Assembly (NCBI RefSeq): GCF_030035675.1
Contig: NC_084482.1
Span: 218,635,943 to 218,699,942, forward strand
Direction: 5' to 3'
Source: Rhineura floridana
Lineage: Eukaryota; Chordata; Lepidosauria; Squamata; Rhineuridae
DNA length: 64,000 nucleotides
Shown: positions 45,641-58,133 of the stretch, piece after piece
Layout of the letters: every line of letters starts with the position of its first letter
How positions within the stretch are numbered: position 1 is the stretch's first letter
Notes under the pieces: model-generated
What the model was told of the DNA's origin: nothing
What the model saw: the letters and a program-made list of their open reading frames with translations, nothing else
Database searches by the model: none
Translations under genes and position numbers: made by a program

Positions 45641-46138
45641 TTACACATTTGCGTGTGTAGATTCTCTGCTTTGTAGTAGGGTTTGTTTGGTTAGGAAAAC
45701 CTCTAGTCTAATTCATTTATTACTACAGATATATACTCCACCTTTCAGTACACAAACTCCCCAAGGCAGCTTTTACAAATAACATCAAAACACGTTTTTT
45801 AAAACCACAATAACATAAACATATCACAGGTTATCAGGATACTTCTACAGACGGCAGCTGGTGGTTGATGGCCCTCTGGGAAGTGAGGGCACAGCAGAAG
45901 TTGGCCCTGAGGTGGTCTTCACCTGGCTCACTCTCTGTCTCCTGGGGTCCTTCCTACAGCACAGGATGTGGTAGAAGTTCATGGTAGCATGTGATTTTTT
46001 TTTTACATGACATTGCTGGATGTAAATAAATTGACATTAAGATCTGGGCACCTCCTTCAAGTTCCTTCTCCACTACAAACATTTCTAGTGTTCAAAGTCT
46101 CTTCTGTAGTGAATTCTTTACCTTGTGAAACAACCATT
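45641..46138. other. Downstream of gene B: L2-like remnant
   Basis: 45715-45850 resembles an L2 3' UTR (TATATACTCCACCTTTCAG). The rest may be the 3' UTR of gene B. AATAAA is present at about 46025 on the plus strand only. Confidence 0.35.
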
Positions 46139-46161
46139 TCCACATTGAGTTTTGAAATGAC

Positions 46162-46239
46162 TTATTTCCTTGAGTGGATTCTATGATAAGTGAAGCTGAT
46201 GCTCTGACTGAAGATCTTTCCACATACTGAGCATTTGCA
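46162..46239 (-). pseudogene. Relic zinc finger beyond the gene B stop
   Basis: The minus strand reads CKCSVCGKIFSQSISFTYHRIHSRK then a stop: a finger with one residue missing between the histidines. It lies directly beyond the transposon-derived piece that now ends gene B, so it was probably finger 12 of the original array. Confidence 0.75.
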
Positions 46240-47501
46240 TCAGGGGTGGGAAACATTTTCCAGCCAGAGGGCCATATCCCTTCCCGGGCAGGTTTCTGGC
46301 AGTGATGACATGGGGCCAGAGGCAAAAGCAACCAGAGCAACAGATGGTTTCACTTCGTTGTGGGTTCTCTGATGATAACTAAGGCTATTACTATGACTGA
46401 AGGTCCTTTCACACTCTGAGCATTTATATGGTTTCTCTCCTGTGTGTATTCTTTCATGTCTAGTAAGGGTTGTCCACTGACTGAAGCTCTTTCCACACTT
46501 TGAACATTCGTATGGTTTCTCTCCTGTGTGGGTTCTTTGATGGCTTGTAACATGGATCTTCTGGCTGAAGGTTTTTCCGCACTCTAAACATTTATACGGT
46601 TTCTCTCCTGTATGGATTCTGAGGTGTATAGCAAGGGTTTGGCTACAACTGAAGCTCTTTCCACACTCTGAGCACTTATACGGTCTCTCTCCTGTGTGGG
46701 TTCTTTGATGATGAGTAAGACCAGTGCTGTAAGTGAAGCTCTTTCCACACTCTGAGCATGTAAATGGTTTCTCTCCTGTGTGGGTCCTTTGATGGTTTAT
46801 AACATGTATCTTCTGGCTGAAGCTCTTACCACACTCTGGACATTTATACGGTTTCTCTCCTGTATGGATTCTGTGGTGCAAAGCAAGGGTTTGGCTACAG
46901 TTGAAGCTCTTTCCACACTCTGAACATTTGTATGGTTTCTCCCCAGTGTGGGTTCTTCGATGATAAGTAAGGCCAGTGCTATGACTGAAACTTTTTCCAC
47001 ATTCTGAGCACGTAAATGGTTTCTCTCCTGTGTGGGTCCTTTGATGGTCTGTAACGTGTGTCTTCCGCTTGAAGCTCTTCCCACACTCTGAACACCGATA
47101 CGGTTTTTCAACAGTATGGAATGTCTGATGATAAAGGAGGTCATCGCTGTGGCAAAAGCTCTCTTCAGGGACGTAACATTCATATGGTTTCTCACCTATG
47201 TGGATTCTTTGATGATAAGCAAGGCTGCTGCTCTGACTGAAGCTCTTTCCGCATTCCGAGCATTTGAATGGCTGCTCTGCTTTTTGCACTCTTCTAGGTG
47301 TGCTAAGGCTTGATATTTCAGTTGGGATAGTTGCACACGCAGGAAGTTTCTTTCTTTCGTTTCCTGTGTCACATTCTTCTTCCATTGGGATTGCATAGAA
47401 GTCAACGTCTTCACAAGCAAAAGATGCCTCCCTCCATTTCTGTTGTGTCTCAGGCTTCCTCCCCTGCTGTTCCTGCTCTTTCTCGCTCTCCCTTCCATAA
47501 C
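46240..47501 (-). CDS. Gene B, last exon: eleven-finger C2H2 array
   Basis: The acceptor CTTTGTTATTTCAG lies before 47501, and the exon enters in phase 1 (split Gly codon) as in gene A. After a spacer of about 75 residues (GRESEKEQEQQ...) come eleven fingers joined by TGEKP linkers. Finger 2 (YECYVPEESF) lacks the second Cys; the others are intact. Fingers 3-5, 6-8 and 9 onward repeat a three-finger pattern of helices (KTHVTD or KIHVIN; STGLTY or STGLTH; SQTLAL or SQTLAI). The last 34 residues (SVALVAFASGPMSS...) do not belong to a finger: they come from an inserted repeat, and the TGA at 46240 sits at the repeat's edge. The protein should be a nuclear DNA-binding repressor. Confidence 0.92.
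46241..46340. mobile_element. Miniature-element fragment forming the end of gene B's coding sequence
   Basis: CAGGGGTGGGAAACATTTTCC...GGCCATATCCC resembles the terminal part of hAT-like miniature elements (CAGGGGTGGG end). It separates finger 11 from the relic finger at 46162-46239. The opposite end and a target duplication are not seen. Confidence 0.55.
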
Positions 47502-47656
47502 CTGAAATAACAAAGAGGGGAACCTGATCAGGGAGGAACAAACCCAACTAATTTTTGTGTGAAAAGAGAAAACAAACAAACGGTAGAGAGAAGGCAGATT
47601 CTACCATATGTTAAATAGCTTCTGTTGATTGGCATTAACTGGCAATTAATGTTATG

Positions 47657-47942
47657 TACCAGAACTGTCACTAGAAGCTAAAATGATGAAACTGAGGTTA
47701 TCATACTTTGGACACATCATGAGAAGACATGATTCACTAGGAAAGACAATAATGCTGGGGAAAAACAGAAGGGAGTAGAAAAAGAGGAAGGCCACACAAG
47801 AGATGGATTGATTCCATCAAGGAAGCCACAGACCTGAATTTACAAGATCTAAACAGGGTGGTTCATGACAGATGCTCCTGGAGGTCACTGATTCATAGGG
47901 TCACCATAAATCGAAATCAACTTGAAGGCACATAACAACAAA
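47657..47942 (+). mobile_element. BovB LINE 3' fragment in a gene B intron
   Basis: It encodes the BovB C-terminus (ELSLEAKMMKLRLSYF; RHDSLGKTIML) with a one-base shift near 47760, then the CACCATAAATCG tail. Confidence 0.9.
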
Positions 47943-48372
47943 GTGTACTTCTCAAACTTTTTTCTCCCATGGACTGCTTGAAAATTGTTGAGGGTCTTGG
48001 CGGACCACTTAATGATTTTTTCTGCCTGTTGTAGCAACTGTAAAGTGCTGTGCTAGATGCTGTATGATTCTTAATTGTTATTTCATTATTTTATTTCTTA
48101 TATTGTATTTTATTGTATTACAATTTGTGTTCCATGGAATTCAAATTGTAAGTCTTCTTCACAGACACGGCATACACCACTTGAATTGAAGCTCATGGAC
48201 CACTGATGGTCCATGGACCACAGTTTGGGAACCCTCTGAATACAGCAACGACGGGGAACATCTGCAGCTCTCAAGATGTTGTTGGACTCGAACTCTCATA
48301 ATCCTTGGCGGTTGGCTGCACTGGCTGGGGCTGATGGGAGTTGGAGTCCAACATCTGGAGGGCCACAAGTAC
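47943..48372. mobile_element. Two hAT-type miniature elements
   Basis: 47943-48240 (-) ends in CCACAGTTTGGGAACCC, the family of 2466-4989. 48243-48372 is a palindromic type (AAGATGTTGTTGGACTCGAAC against GTTGGAGTCCAACATCT). Confidence 0.7.
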
Positions 48373-49035
48373 CCCGCCCCAGTTATAAAGTTCTGGATGC
48401 TTTGTGTGCATGATGTTACATATTTAATTCCCAGCATTTCCAGCTGAAGAAGCTTAAACTGCATGGGATGGGAAGATGGCTGACAAGAGACCTTCAAGGC
48501 CAAGTCAGCCTAGAATAGACAAGACTGGGCAAGACATACCAGTGACAAAGTCACATGCTGGTATATTGAGTGAGCCTCTTCATATAGGCTTCATATGTGC
48601 GTTTCCCCCACAGTTTGGACAAACAATTCAGAGTTATATCCTGTTGTTTATTGGCAGTTTCCCCTGACGAATCTCTCAATAATCAAGTTGGTGATGAAGA
48701 AATATCTACCAAAAAACCCTCATTGCTAGGCATGCCTGACAAAAGGTCCCCACCACAGAATTAAGGAGCAACCTTCTGGTCTCATTTCATCCTCATAACC
48801 CTCCAGAAGTGGACCATCCAGTCTAATATCCTGTTCCCACAGTCGCCAACCAGATACTTATGGATGGGACATTAGGCCATATTCAACTAATTTGTTTTGC
48901 TAGTGGAAGCACTAACTCTTCTCCTCCCGCGGTCTCCCAAAATCTGTTCCAGAGGATCCGGAAAAACCCCGTGAGGGGAGCAGAGGGGAGATAGTTCCAT
49001 CGGGCGGGCAGAAATGCTTGCTCTGACAGAATAAT
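48373..49035. other. Gene B intron, unassigned
   Basis: No element recognised, apart from weak CR1 3' UTR resemblance near 48800-48870. Confidence 0.3.
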
Positions 49036-49107
49036 CTCATAGAATAGTAGAGTTGGAAGGGGCCTGTAAGGCCATCGAGTCCAACCCCTCACTCAATGCA
49101 GGAATCC
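49036..49107 (-). mobile_element. CR1 3'-end fragment
   Basis: CATAGAATAGTAGAGTTGG then GGGGCCTGTAAGGCCATCGAG: the reverse complement of the CR1 terminus. Confidence 0.8.
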
Positions 49108-50385
<1,278 letters not shown>

Positions 50386-50770
50386 TCTTTCATTCATTCA
50401 TTCATTCATTCATTCATTCATTCATTCATTCATTCATGTATATCCCGCCCTTCTTCCCAGGAAGAGCCCAGGGTGGCAAACAAAAACATGAAAAACACTC
50501 TAAAACATCTTAAAAACAGACTTTAAAATATATTAAAACAAAACATCTTTAAAAACACATTAAAAGAAAGCATCTTTAAAAACATTAAAAAAAAAAAGCT
50601 TTAAAAACATCTTGAAAAGCAGTTCCAACACAGACTGGGATAAGGTCTCTACTTAAAAGGCTTGTTGAAAGAGGAAGGTCTTCAGTAGGTGCCAAAAAGA
50701 TAACAGAGATGCCACCTGTCTAATATTTAAGGGGAGGGAATTCCAAAGTGCTGGTGCCACAACACTAAAG
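50386..50770 (-). mobile_element. L2 LINE 3' UTR with (CATT)n
   Basis: About twelve CATT units at 50389-50437, then TATCCCGCCCTTCTTCCC, an AAACA-rich tract and GACTGGGATAAGG...GGCTTGTTGAAAGAGG as in the other L2 tails. Confidence 0.78.
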
Positions 50771-50998
50771 GTCCACTTCCTATCTATAGTATTTGGTGCA
50801 TTTTTTGGTTACTTTGTTTCTGGTTTCACACTTGTTTTCAATGTTTGCTTTTGTAAATCACTTTGCGCTCACCTTTCTGAAAAAAGATCATCATCACCTC
50901 CACTACCACTACTACTACCTCTTCTTCACCAGGAAGAGCTGCAGGGCATGGTCACCTGGGCTGTCCCCATCTCAGTTCTCCAATGATTATTGTCCTAC

Positions 50999-51084
50999 CT
51001 GATTTGGTGACGGCACAGCAACCATTTCTGCTCCAGCATAATAAGGAAAAGGCCTAGAAGCCATCTCTCCTGTACTTCCACCGC
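50999..51084 (-). CDS. Gene B, second linker exon
   Basis: An 86-base exon with acceptor CTCCCTCATAG and donor AAATCAG|GTAGGA. It encodes GGSTGEMASRPFPYYAGAEM, then VAVPSPNQ. Phase is 1 in, 0 out, so it joins the KRAB exon without a split codon. No known domain; similar linker exons occur between SCAN and KRAB in this gene group. The homologue is at 20570-20679. Confidence 0.75.
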
Positions 51085-51126
51085 CTATGAGGGAGAGAAA
51101 AGGGAACAGGGAGGTATTTGACATCA

Positions 51127-51221
51127 GGCCTGTAGCTCGGTGGCTAGAACATCTGCTTCATATGCAGAAGGTGCCAGGTTCAATCCCCAACAGCATCACC
51201 AAGTAGGACTGGGCAAAGACA
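51127..51221 (+). mobile_element. tRNA-SINE head fragment
   Basis: CTGTAGCTCGGTGGCTAGAAC is an A box, and GCCAGGTTCAATCCCC a B box. The element stops where the CR1 begins. Confidence 0.8.
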
Positions 51222-51224
51222 GTA

Positions 51225-51762
51225 AAAAGCTAGAAAAAAGGCAAATGCTGTACTAGGCTGCATTAACAGAAGTATAGTTTCCAAATCGTATGAAGTACTA
51301 GTTTCCCTCTGTTCAGCACTGGTTAGGCCTCATCTTGAATACTGCTTCCAGTTCTGGTCTCTGCACTTCAAGAAGGATGCAGACAAACTGGAACAGGTTC
51401 AGAGGAGGGCAACAAAGATGATCCGGGGACTCTTCAAGTATATGAAAGGTTGTCACATAGAGGAGGGCCGGGATCTCTTCTCAATGGTCCCAGAGTGCAG
51501 GACATGGAATAATCGGCTCAAGTTGCAGGAAGGCAGATTTCAAATGAACATCAGGAAAAACTTCCTAACTGTTAGAGCCATACAACAATGGAACCAATTA
51601 CCTAGAGAGGTAGTGGGCTCTCCGACACTGGAGGCATTCAAGAGGCAGCTGGACAGCCATCTGTCAGGAATGCTTTGATTTGGATTCCTGCATTGAGCAG
51701 GGGATTGGACTTGATGGCCCTATAGGCCCCTTCCAACTCTACCATTCTATGATTCTGTGATT
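51225..51762 (+). mobile_element. CR1 LINE 3' fragment (ATTCTATG-type)
   Basis: It encodes the CR1 tail (MNIRKNFLTVRAIQQWNQLP; LEAFKRQLDSHL) and ends TTCCAACTCTACCATTCTATG. The closest resemblance is to the CR1 subfamilies shared with birds, so it is older than the TTCTTATG-type copies. Confidence 0.88.
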
Positions 51763-51811
51763 TCAGAGATGCTCAAGAAAGAGACCAATGCTATTCCTTA
51801 TTCGTTCTTAC

Positions 51812-51914
51812 CCAGCGAGGTGTCAGCCAACTGGGGGGTCTCCATAAACGGTGGCGTCAGTCCAGTGTCCATCGCAGCTCCCTCTCCCTCAGTGGCCACT
51901 TCTGCTAACAGTCC
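51812..51914 (-). CDS. Gene B, first linker exon
   Basis: A 103-base exon with acceptor CTCTGCTTTTCAG and donor TCGCTGG|GTAAGA. It encodes GLLAEVATEGEGAAMDTGLT, then PPFMETPQLADTSL: acidic, without a known domain. Phase is 0 in, 1 out, consistent with its neighbours. The intron between it and the SCAN exon has grown to 11.65 kb by transposon insertions. Confidence 0.78.
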
Positions 51915-51935
51915 CTGAAAAGCAGAGATATTTGT

Positions 51936-52226
51936 AGAGCTGGAAGAAGTTCAGAAAAGGGCAACCAAAATGGGCTGGAGCAACGCCACTGTGAGGAAAG
52001 GTTGCAGCTTTTGAGGCTCTTACGTTTAGAGGAAAGGTGGGTGAAAGGGGGCATGACAGAAGTGCATAAACTCAGGCATGGCATGGCAAATGTGGACAGA
52101 GAAACGGTTTCCTCCCTCTCTCGTAGTCAGAATTCGTGGACACTCAACGCAGCTGAATATGGAAAATTCAGGGCAGACAAAAAGTACTTCTTCATAGAGC
52201 GCATGCTTAAAACTGTGGAATTTTGA
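51936..52226 (+). mobile_element. CR1 LINE tail fragment
   Basis: CTGGAAGAAGTTCAGAAAAGG, then CTTTTGAGGCTCTTACG and GGGCAGACAAAAAGTACTTC: the C-terminal tail in several frames. The 3' UTR is missing. Confidence 0.8.
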
Positions 52227-52361
52227 TGGATTCCCTTTGGGGAAGGGGCGTAGTTCAGTGGTACAGCACTTGCTTTCCATGAAGACGGTCCCAGGTATGA
52301 TGCCTACCATCTCTGGATAGGGCTGAGGATATCTCCTGCCTGAAACACTGGAGAGGCCCTG

Positions 52362-53052
52362 TGTGACACCCTTCCCTGGCTCTCCCTGTCAGGTTCCTAC
52401 CTGCTCGTGGTTACTGCCTGTCACTAGGCACCACCAGGGACTCCACCAGTCCGGACTGTCCTTTTTTATGGTTTCACTCCCCGCTCTAGCACAGATCTCA
52501 ACAGATCCCCCTGCTAGGCAGCACCACCAGTCACGTCCTATAACCAGTCTTCCCAGAGACTGCCTGAGTCTCTCTATCAGGTTACCTCTGTGACTGAGTG
52601 CTTAAGCTGTCCCACTCCCTTTGTATCAATGCAGATAATTCTGGTTTGCTCTGAATACTTGTGGTGTTATATTCTCCCCTTCGCCGCTGCCACCATTTGT
52701 TAACCTTCAGCCTTGGTATTTACCTTACCCTCCCTTCTGGTCTGTGAAACCCCAGCCAAGGATCAGGTCTTTGGTAAACCAAAAGTATTTATTAAATAAC
52801 AAAGATAACAAGATTACTTTAAAAGGCACTTAAGCATATGGTGTCATCTATTCCTGAGGTACTGGTCTTAGTATTAATCTGAACTCCACACTCTCCTCTC
52901 ATAAACCTCCAAACACCCAGCTCCAAACACCTCTCAAACACCTCTAAAACCCACCAACGTCCACCCTCCACCTCACATCCACACTCCACCTCACCATGTA
53001 TCTCCTATACAAACAGCACTTACCATATATACACTAATAGAGGAACATCACA
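52362..53052 (-). repeat. Gypsy 3' LTR
   Basis: A 691-base LTR beginning TGTGACACCC and ending GGAACATCACA on the plus strand. It pairs with 57075-57769. Confidence 0.93.
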
Positions 53053-56000
53053 TTCCCCCCCCTTAAAACAACGGCAAAGTATTATTCCTGTTCCAGGATT
53101 TATACGTCGCGTTAACAATATAACAAGTCTCTATGGGGAAAATGTCTTTTTTTGGTTCCTTCGTCTGGGTCACGTCACTGCAGTCCTGGCCACTTGCCTG
53201 GAAAGTCCATCGGCCAGTACATTGTCCTTGCCTTTTATGAACTGGAAGTCCACTTGATAGTCTTGTAGGGCCCAGGACCACCTCTGCAGCATAGTGTTAT
53301 GGTTTTTCATAGTCTGCAACCATAACAAGGCCCGATGATCCGTTGTTACCATGAATCTTCGTCCCCACACGTATGGGCGCAACTTGTTCAGTCCCCACAC
53401 GACCGCTAGGCACTCCTTTTGGACCGATGAATAGTTTTTCTCCCTCGGCGTTAGCTTGCGACTCAGATACGCCACTGGATGTCTGGTGCCTTCTCTCTCC
53501 TGCAGCAAGACGACTCCCAGCGCCAGGTCTGACGCATCTGTAGCCACGATGAATGGTTGCTCATAGTCTGGTGCTATTAATATGGGTCCTTGGCACAAGG
53601 CTTGCTTCAGCAGATCAAAAGCCTTCTGACATTCATCCGTCCATACCACACGCTCAGAACACTTCTTCTTTGTTAATTCATGCAAGGGGTTGCTATTTCC
53701 CCAAAATTTCTCACAAACTTCCTATAAAAACCAGCCACACCTAGAAATGCCCTAACTTGTTTTTTGGTTAAGGGGATAGGCCACGCTTGTATTGCCTCCA
53801 CCTTGCTCCATAAGGGGGTGATTTTCCCACTCCCCACCTTATGTCCTAAATAGATTACTTCCTTTAGTCCAAACTGGCATTTCTTAGCTTTTATTGTGAG
53901 GCCTGCTTATCTTAATGCCTCTAATACTGTGGTGATTACATACGTCACTGTGTCAAGCCTTTCTCTGATGGTATATGGTCCTTCCCAGTTAGCCTGTAAT
54001 CTATCATGTTTCCTGGGTATGAATGCCATAACCATATCTCCCACATCATACACACGTTCCCTGGCTGTTCTGTCATACCAGTAACTTTGCTTCTGCTGAG
54101 CTTGACTCAAATTCTTTTTCACTACTTCCATCATTGATGTTAATTTATTGCGGAATTCCAATACAAAATCTACTACAGATGTTTTGTACTCTCCCAGGGT
54201 TCCTTCCCATGAATTTTTTAACAGTTCCAAAGGTCCCCTCACTTTTCTAGTGAACATCAGTTCAAAGGGTGAGAAGCCTGTTGACTCCTGAGGGACTTCT
54301 CTGTATGCAAATAAGAAGCATCCCAAACGTTCATCCCAGTCTTGTGGGTGATCTTGAACATAGCTTCTTATCATGCCCTTCAAAACTCCATTAAATCTCT
54401 CAGTTAGCCCATTAGTGGCGGGATGGTAAGTAGTGGTCTTTAGATGTTTTAGACCACAACATTTCCACATACATTGCATCACTTCTCCCATGAATACACT
54501 GCCTTGATCCGTCAGCACTTCATGAGGGAAACCCAGCCTCATAAAGATTTTTAATAAAGCCTCTGCCACCACAGGGTCTTCTACAGATCTTAGTGCTTCT
54601 GCGTCTGGGTACCTGGTGGCAAAATCCACCACCACCACTAGATATTTCTTGCCATGCCTTGTGGGTTTGGAAAAAGGGCCCACCAAATCTACTCCCATTC
54701 TATAAAAGGGTTGTCCAATTATAGGAAGGGGCTTTAAGGGTGCCTTAGTCTTTACTCCACTTTTTCCCACCTTTTGGCATATACCACAAGATAGACAATG
54801 TTGTTTTACATCTTTGGAGATGTTTGGCCAATAATAGTGTGCAGCCAATCTCCTCTTGGTCTTTTTTATTCCCAGATGTCCTGCACATGGGACATCGTGG
54901 GCTACCTCTAGCAATCTGGTTCTGTATTTGCTAGGTACTATCAATTGCTTCACTGGTTCACATTCATCCTTTCTCTCAGCAGGCATCCACAGTCTATATA
55001 AAATCCCATTCTCACATACAACTTGATTCCTCAGTTTGTCAGTGAAAGGAATCTGTTGGGTCAGGGCTTGCTCCTTTATTTGATTCAAACTGGTATCATT
55101 CAGTTCTTCTCTGAAATGCTCTGTCTCTTCCCCAGAGACCAGTTGATACAGTTTGTCTCCTTCAGCAGGCCTGCCAAGGGTTGCTATGGGGACCTGAGGC
55201 TCGCAGATTCTACCCTGTTTCCTTCAGCCCCCCTTAACATGGCTTCTGTTTCTCTGCCAAGTTGCTGTCTGGTCACCACATATATTTTCCCTTGTGCCCC
55301 CATAACATCTCTTCCCAGTATCACTGGTTCTTGTTGCTGGGCATTAATACTGACTTTATATTTTCCCTCTTTATTTCTCCATTTCATTTTCACTAGGGCT
55401 ATGGGTAAGCTTTCTGGATCTCCCCTCACTCCTTGGATAGTCACCGTTTCCTGAGGTAATATTTCTTCAGATTTTATTAAATCTGGCCTCAGTAATGTCT
55501 GAGCGGCACCAGTATCAAGCAATGCCCAATAATTTGCCCCTTGTACACTCACTTCCTCTCTCAGACTTGAATCAAGGTCTGTTACTTCTGTCCAGTTTAT
55601 CTGGCAGAACTGAACCTTTTTTGTGGTTAGTTCTTTTGATTCTATTTTTACTGCCCTTGCCTGAGCAGGATTACTAATGGGGTTGGCAACCTCACATTGA
55701 AAACGTAGGTGCCCCGGTCTACCACATTTGTAGCATAATTTCTCCTCTGTTTTAGGGTACACAGATCCACTCTGGGGTGTCCTGTGCCCTTCAGATTTTA
55801 CTGGAGGACTCACTCACTGTGGCACCACATCCTTTCTGCCACCATTATATGGTCTGGGTTTAAACTCTCTTGATGTTTTCCCCACCCAGCCAGTTCTGTT
55901 GGAGGCAAAGTGATCCGCCATCTCTGCAGCCTCCTGCACCGATGTAGGGGAACGGTCTTTGACAAGGAGCCTTATTTCTGGTGGTAACTGATGGAATAAT

Positions 56001-57074
56001 TGATCCAGTATCATGAGGCTTTTCACCTCTTCCACTGACTGAGCTTTGGCACTACTCATCCACTTTCCAAATATATCCATCAACTTAGCTCCCAGTTCAA
56101 CAAAAGACCTCCCTGCTTGGATCTGACAGTTTCGGAATAATTTTCTAAAGTAGTCAGGTCCCAGTCTGAATCTTTTGTATACTGCCTCTTTAAACTCAGC
56201 ATATGTGACGGGCTTGTCTGAGGGGAAATATTGGTATACCTCAGCCAATTCCCCTTTGATCAGGTTTGATAAATATTGCATATATTTATCCTCTGGTAGC
56301 CCCCACAACTGAGCTGCCTTTTCAAAAGTGCTGAGGTAAATCTGTGGATCTTGTCCAGGCTCAAACACTGCAAAGTCTTTTGGTGTAACCTTTATCTTTT
56401 GTTTCATTTCTGTCCTTTCTTGTTTCATCAGAATGAAACCTCTCCCTTTCAAACTTTAACTTTTCCACCTGTAATTCAGCATCCACTCTCATTCTCTCAA
56501 ATTCCAACTCCCTCTGTTTTTCCTTCTCTGCACCTTCCATCCTCAATCTCTCAGTTTCCAACTCCCTCTGTTTTTCCTTCTCTTCCATTTCAAAGACCCT
56601 CTGCTTGTCTTTTTCCTCAGCCTCCCTCCTCAATCTCTCAGTTTCCAACTCCCTCTGTTTCTCCTTCTCTGCACCTTCCATCCTCAATCTCTCAGTTTCC
56701 AACTCATGCTCCCATCTTAACTTCTCTCTCAAGTACTCTATATAAGCGGGATTGCTTGAGTATCCTTCTGGGGTCTCTTTCCTGACAGGTTGTTTTTGCT
56801 GGGCAGTTGCAAACCCTATAAGTGCTACCCTCAATTCATCTACCCCTTTACCCTCGTGAGGTAAATTGAATGTTATGCACTTCTCCACCAGCTCCTCTCT
56901 TTTCATTTTTATATATTCAGCCATGGTCACTCACTCTTTGCCACACACTCTTTGCCAGTCACTCTCACAAGTAATCCTGTTTTGCTATTTCTGTTTGCCA
57001 CACCACTGTTAGGGATTCTCTAGTATTCGTATCTGGATTCTCTGTTGTTCGTATCCCACCGCTGTGCTACCACA

Positions 57075-57769
57075 TGTGACGTTCCTTCCCTGGCTCTCCC
57101 TGTCAGGCTCCTACCTGCTTGTGGTTACTGCCTGTCACTAGGCACCACCAGGGACTCCACCAATCCGGACTGTCCTTTTTTATGGTTTCTCTCCCCACTC
57201 TAGCACAGATCTCAACAGATCCCCCTGCTAGGCAGCACCACCAGTCACGTCCTATAACCAGTCTTCCCAGAGACTCTGCCTGAGTCTCTCTATCAGGTTA
57301 CCTCTGTGACTGAGTGCTTAAGCTGTCCCACTCCCTTTGTATCAATGCAGATAATTCTGGTTTGCTCTGAATACTTGTGGTGTTATATTCTAACCTTCAC
57401 CGCTGCCACCATTTGTTAACCTTCAGCCTTGGTATTTACCTTACCCTCCCTTCTGGTCTGTAAAACCCCAGCCAAGGATCAGGCCTTTGGTAAACCAAAA
57501 GTATTTATTAAATAACAAAGATAACAAGATTACTTTAAAAGGCACTTAAGCATATGGTTTCATCTATTCCTGAGGTACTGGTCTTAGTATTAATCCGAAC
57601 TCCACACTCTCCTCTCATAAACCTCCAAACACCCAGCTCCAAACACCTCTCAAACACCTCTAAAACCCACCAACGTCCACCCTTCACCTCACATCCACAC
57701 TCCACCTCACCATGTATCTCCTATACAAACAGCACTTACCATATTATACACTAATAGAGGAACATCACA
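57075..57769 (-). repeat. Gypsy 5' LTR
   Basis: A 695-base LTR beginning TGTGACGTTCC and ending GGAACATCACA on the plus strand. The tRNA-like primer site lies just inside its 57075 end. Confidence 0.93.
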
Positions 57770-57816
57770 CCCTGCCACTCAGTGTAGACAATACTAAGCA
57801 AGGTGGACCAATGATC

Positions 57817-58133
57817 TGACGGTGTGTGCGTATAGAGATCATACAAAGAAGAAATTCTAGGGACGCATAGATCAGTAAATAAGCCAGGCCAGGCAAGTTT
57901 CTTGTAAGAGTCTTTACTGACAAAAAACTAAAGCACAGTTCTCTCTCTCCAAACTACTTTTTTCCCCCACACCAGAGCTTCTGCAAGTTCCTGCTTATCT
58001 ACTTGCCCACCAGCTGCTGACCTTGGCAAACCTGGCGCTCTGTTCTGCTCTGCTTAACCCGTTTATTGCAGGTTTCCTTCTCTCACTAGAAATCCCTGTC
58101 TGTGAGTCTCATAGCTTGCTTTACTGAACAACA
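57817..58133 (-). repeat. Copia second copy: 3' LTR
   Basis: 317 bases, starting TGACGGTGTGTGCG and ending ACTGAACAACA on the plus strand. Confidence 0.94.

Larger units (their letters stand above)
52362..57769 (-). mobile_element. Ty3/Gypsy element, Gmr1-like, incomplete fossil
   Basis: LTRs of about 690 bases have TG...CA ends, and the 5-base duplication CCCTG is exact (52357-52361 and 57770-57774). The order of parts on the minus strand is gag (about 55.8-56.9 kb, with a charged coiled-coil N-terminus and a SCAN-like capsid end), nucleocapsid knuckle CYKCGRPGHLRFQC, protease LLDTGAAQTLL, integrase (about 53.95-55.1 kb; GVDLVGPF, LTDQGSVFMGE, GLTERFNG), then the C-terminal part of reverse transcriptase and RNase H (about 53.17-53.9 kb; FIVATDASDLALG, TTDHRALLWL). 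Integrase before reverse transcriptase is the mark of Gmr1-like elements. The presumed primer site by the 5' LTR resembles the 3' end of tRNA-Leu (TTCGTATCCCACCGCTG). A purine tract (AAGGGGGGGGAA) precedes the 3' LTR. The LTRs differ by roughly 2 percent, so it is fairly young. It is broken, with about three or more breaks. Confidence 0.9.

Noticed and set aside
57775-57816. Small gap between the Gypsy and copia elements as a possible regulatory site
   Set aside because: It is a piece of the SINE into which both elements inserted.
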